A stretch of DNA of 12,801 nt from Bacteroidales bacterium (lineage in GTDB: Bacteria; Bacteroidota; Bacteroidia; Bacteroidales; Marinilabiliaceae), in contig SFOL01000103.1 of NCBI GenBank assembly GCA_004552385.1, positions 1 to 12,801 of the forward strand, read 5' to 3'. The notes under the pieces are model-generated. The model was not told the origin of the DNA and did no database searches. It saw only the letters and a program-made list of their open reading frames with translations. Numbering within the stretch: the first letter of the stretch is position 1; each line of letters opens with the position of its first letter. Position numbers and translations under genes: made by a program. Positions 12,201 to 12,801 of this stretch are shown one piece after another.

Positions 12201-12801
12201 TTACTCCTCAGGATAAAGCGAGCCGGCGATGCCCATCTGGAGGCCGCGAAGCTCAGCGATGCCCCTCATTCGGCCGTAGCAGGAATATCCCGGGTTGGAT
12301 TTCTTCTGAAGGTCATCGCACATCCTGTGGCCGTGGTCAGGACGGCAGAAGACGCGGAACCCACGCTCCTGCATCACCTCAAGGAGGGTCTTCATCATTC
12401 CGTACATATCCACGTCACCGGCCAGGTGCGTGTCCTCGAAATAGTTGCCCTCGGCGTCACGCTTCGTGCTTCTGAAATGCACGAAATCAGTCCTGTCCCC
12501 AAACTCGCGCATCATTCCGACAAGATCGTTGTCAGCCCTGATGCCGAACGAACCAGTGCAGAGGCAAAGGCCGTTGGACCAGTTAGGGACCGCGGCGATC
12601 AGTTTACGGAAATCATCCGCCGTTGAAAGGATCCTTGGAAGACCAAGAATCGGGAACGGTGGGTCATCCGGATGGATGACCATCCTCACTCCAACTTCGT
12701 CAGCCACTGGGCAGATCTGGCTCAGGAAGAAGATAAGATTGCTTCTAAGTTTCTCGGAATCAATTCCATCGTACCTTTCGAGCTCTTTTCTGAACTGGTC
12801 A
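12201..12801 (-). CDS. uxuA: D-mannonate dehydratase UxuA, C-terminal half (runs off the window)
   Basis: The frame is open from the window edge (DQFRKELERYDGIDSE...) to a TAA at 12201, about 199 residues of a protein usually near 390. UxuA turns D-mannonate into 2-keto-3-deoxygluconate in the cytoplasm, a step in glucuronate use. Motifs with the metal and substrate residues are present: MVIHPDDPPFPILGLPRI, CTGSFGIRADNDL, VHFRSTKRD, HLAGDVDMY, RPDHGHRMCDDL and NPGYSCYGRMRGIAELRG. No frame break is seen. A GTG at 12707 is open in frame but is clearly internal. With the fucosidase gene 29 bp downstream on the same strand, it forms a glycan and uronate-use cluster. Confidence 0.95.
   Translation of the reverse strand, partial: DQFRKELERYDGIDSEKLRSNLIFFLSQICPVADEVGVRMVIHPDDPPFPILGLPRILSTADDFRKLIAAVPNWSNGLCLCTGSFGIRADNDLVGMMREFGDRTDFVHFRSTKRDAEGNYFEDTHLAGDVDMYGMMKTLLEVMQERGFRVFCRPDHGHRMCDDLQKKSNPGYSCYGRMRGIAELRGLQMGIAGSLYPEE

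Overview
The window looks like part of a Bacteroidales chromosome. The first 80 bases are the 5' end of a 16S rRNA gene with a Bacteroidetes-type start sequence. Promoters fit the Bacteroidetes pattern (TTTG, about 19 bases, TAnnTTTG). The genes are typical of gut or environmental Bacteroidales glycan users: a GH92 lipoprotein, a GH29 fucosidase, UxuA, an AAA_14/DUF4143 ATPase and a FISUMP-domain lipoprotein. Nearly every gene I accept lies on the minus strand, so the window is best read from right to left.

Layout, right to left. At 12801-10912 there is a sugar-use cluster: the 3' part of uxuA (mannonate dehydratase), then a secreted GH29 alpha-L-fucosidase broken by a frameshift and a missing internal segment, then a strong intrinsic terminator. 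At about 10830-9654 there is a scar region: a metallo-beta-lactamase-fold hydrolase fragment overlaps, out of frame, the start of a SAM-dependent methyltransferase, as if a deletion had joined two genes. At 9653-8394 there is an intact AAA_14/DUF4143 ATPase with its own promoter. At 8278-7949 there is a decayed reading frame of unknown family. These low-GC accessory genes end at a regulatory region (7796-7894) with a good promoter and three phased GGACA boxes.

At 7501-3940 there is a GC-rich two-gene surface module. An OmpA-domain outer-membrane protein is followed by a long stalk-like lipoprotein, built of 36-residue coiled-coil repeats and tipped by a FISUMP (C-type-lectin-like) domain. The lipoprotein's export signal and its body are in different frames, so it needs one base change to be whole. 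It ends at a GC-rich terminator. At 3939-2603 there is a gene-poor 1.3 kb region with three classes of paired palindromic repeats and a 97-bp direct repeat. At 2599-392 there is an intact GH92 glycosidase lipoprotein with its promoter and a likely terminator. At 391-1 lie the rRNA promoter, leader and 16S start.

The most notable items are the OmpA/stalk-lipoprotein module with its 216-bp tandem repeats and upstream box array, the palindrome-rich intergenic region, and the hydrolase-methyltransferase junction. Several genes carry single-base frame breaks (stalk lipoprotein, GH29, and at least two in the decayed frame). Either this stretch is decaying or the assembly carries indel errors; the sequence alone cannot decide. 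I found no CRISPR array, reverse transcriptase, tRNA or intact transposase.
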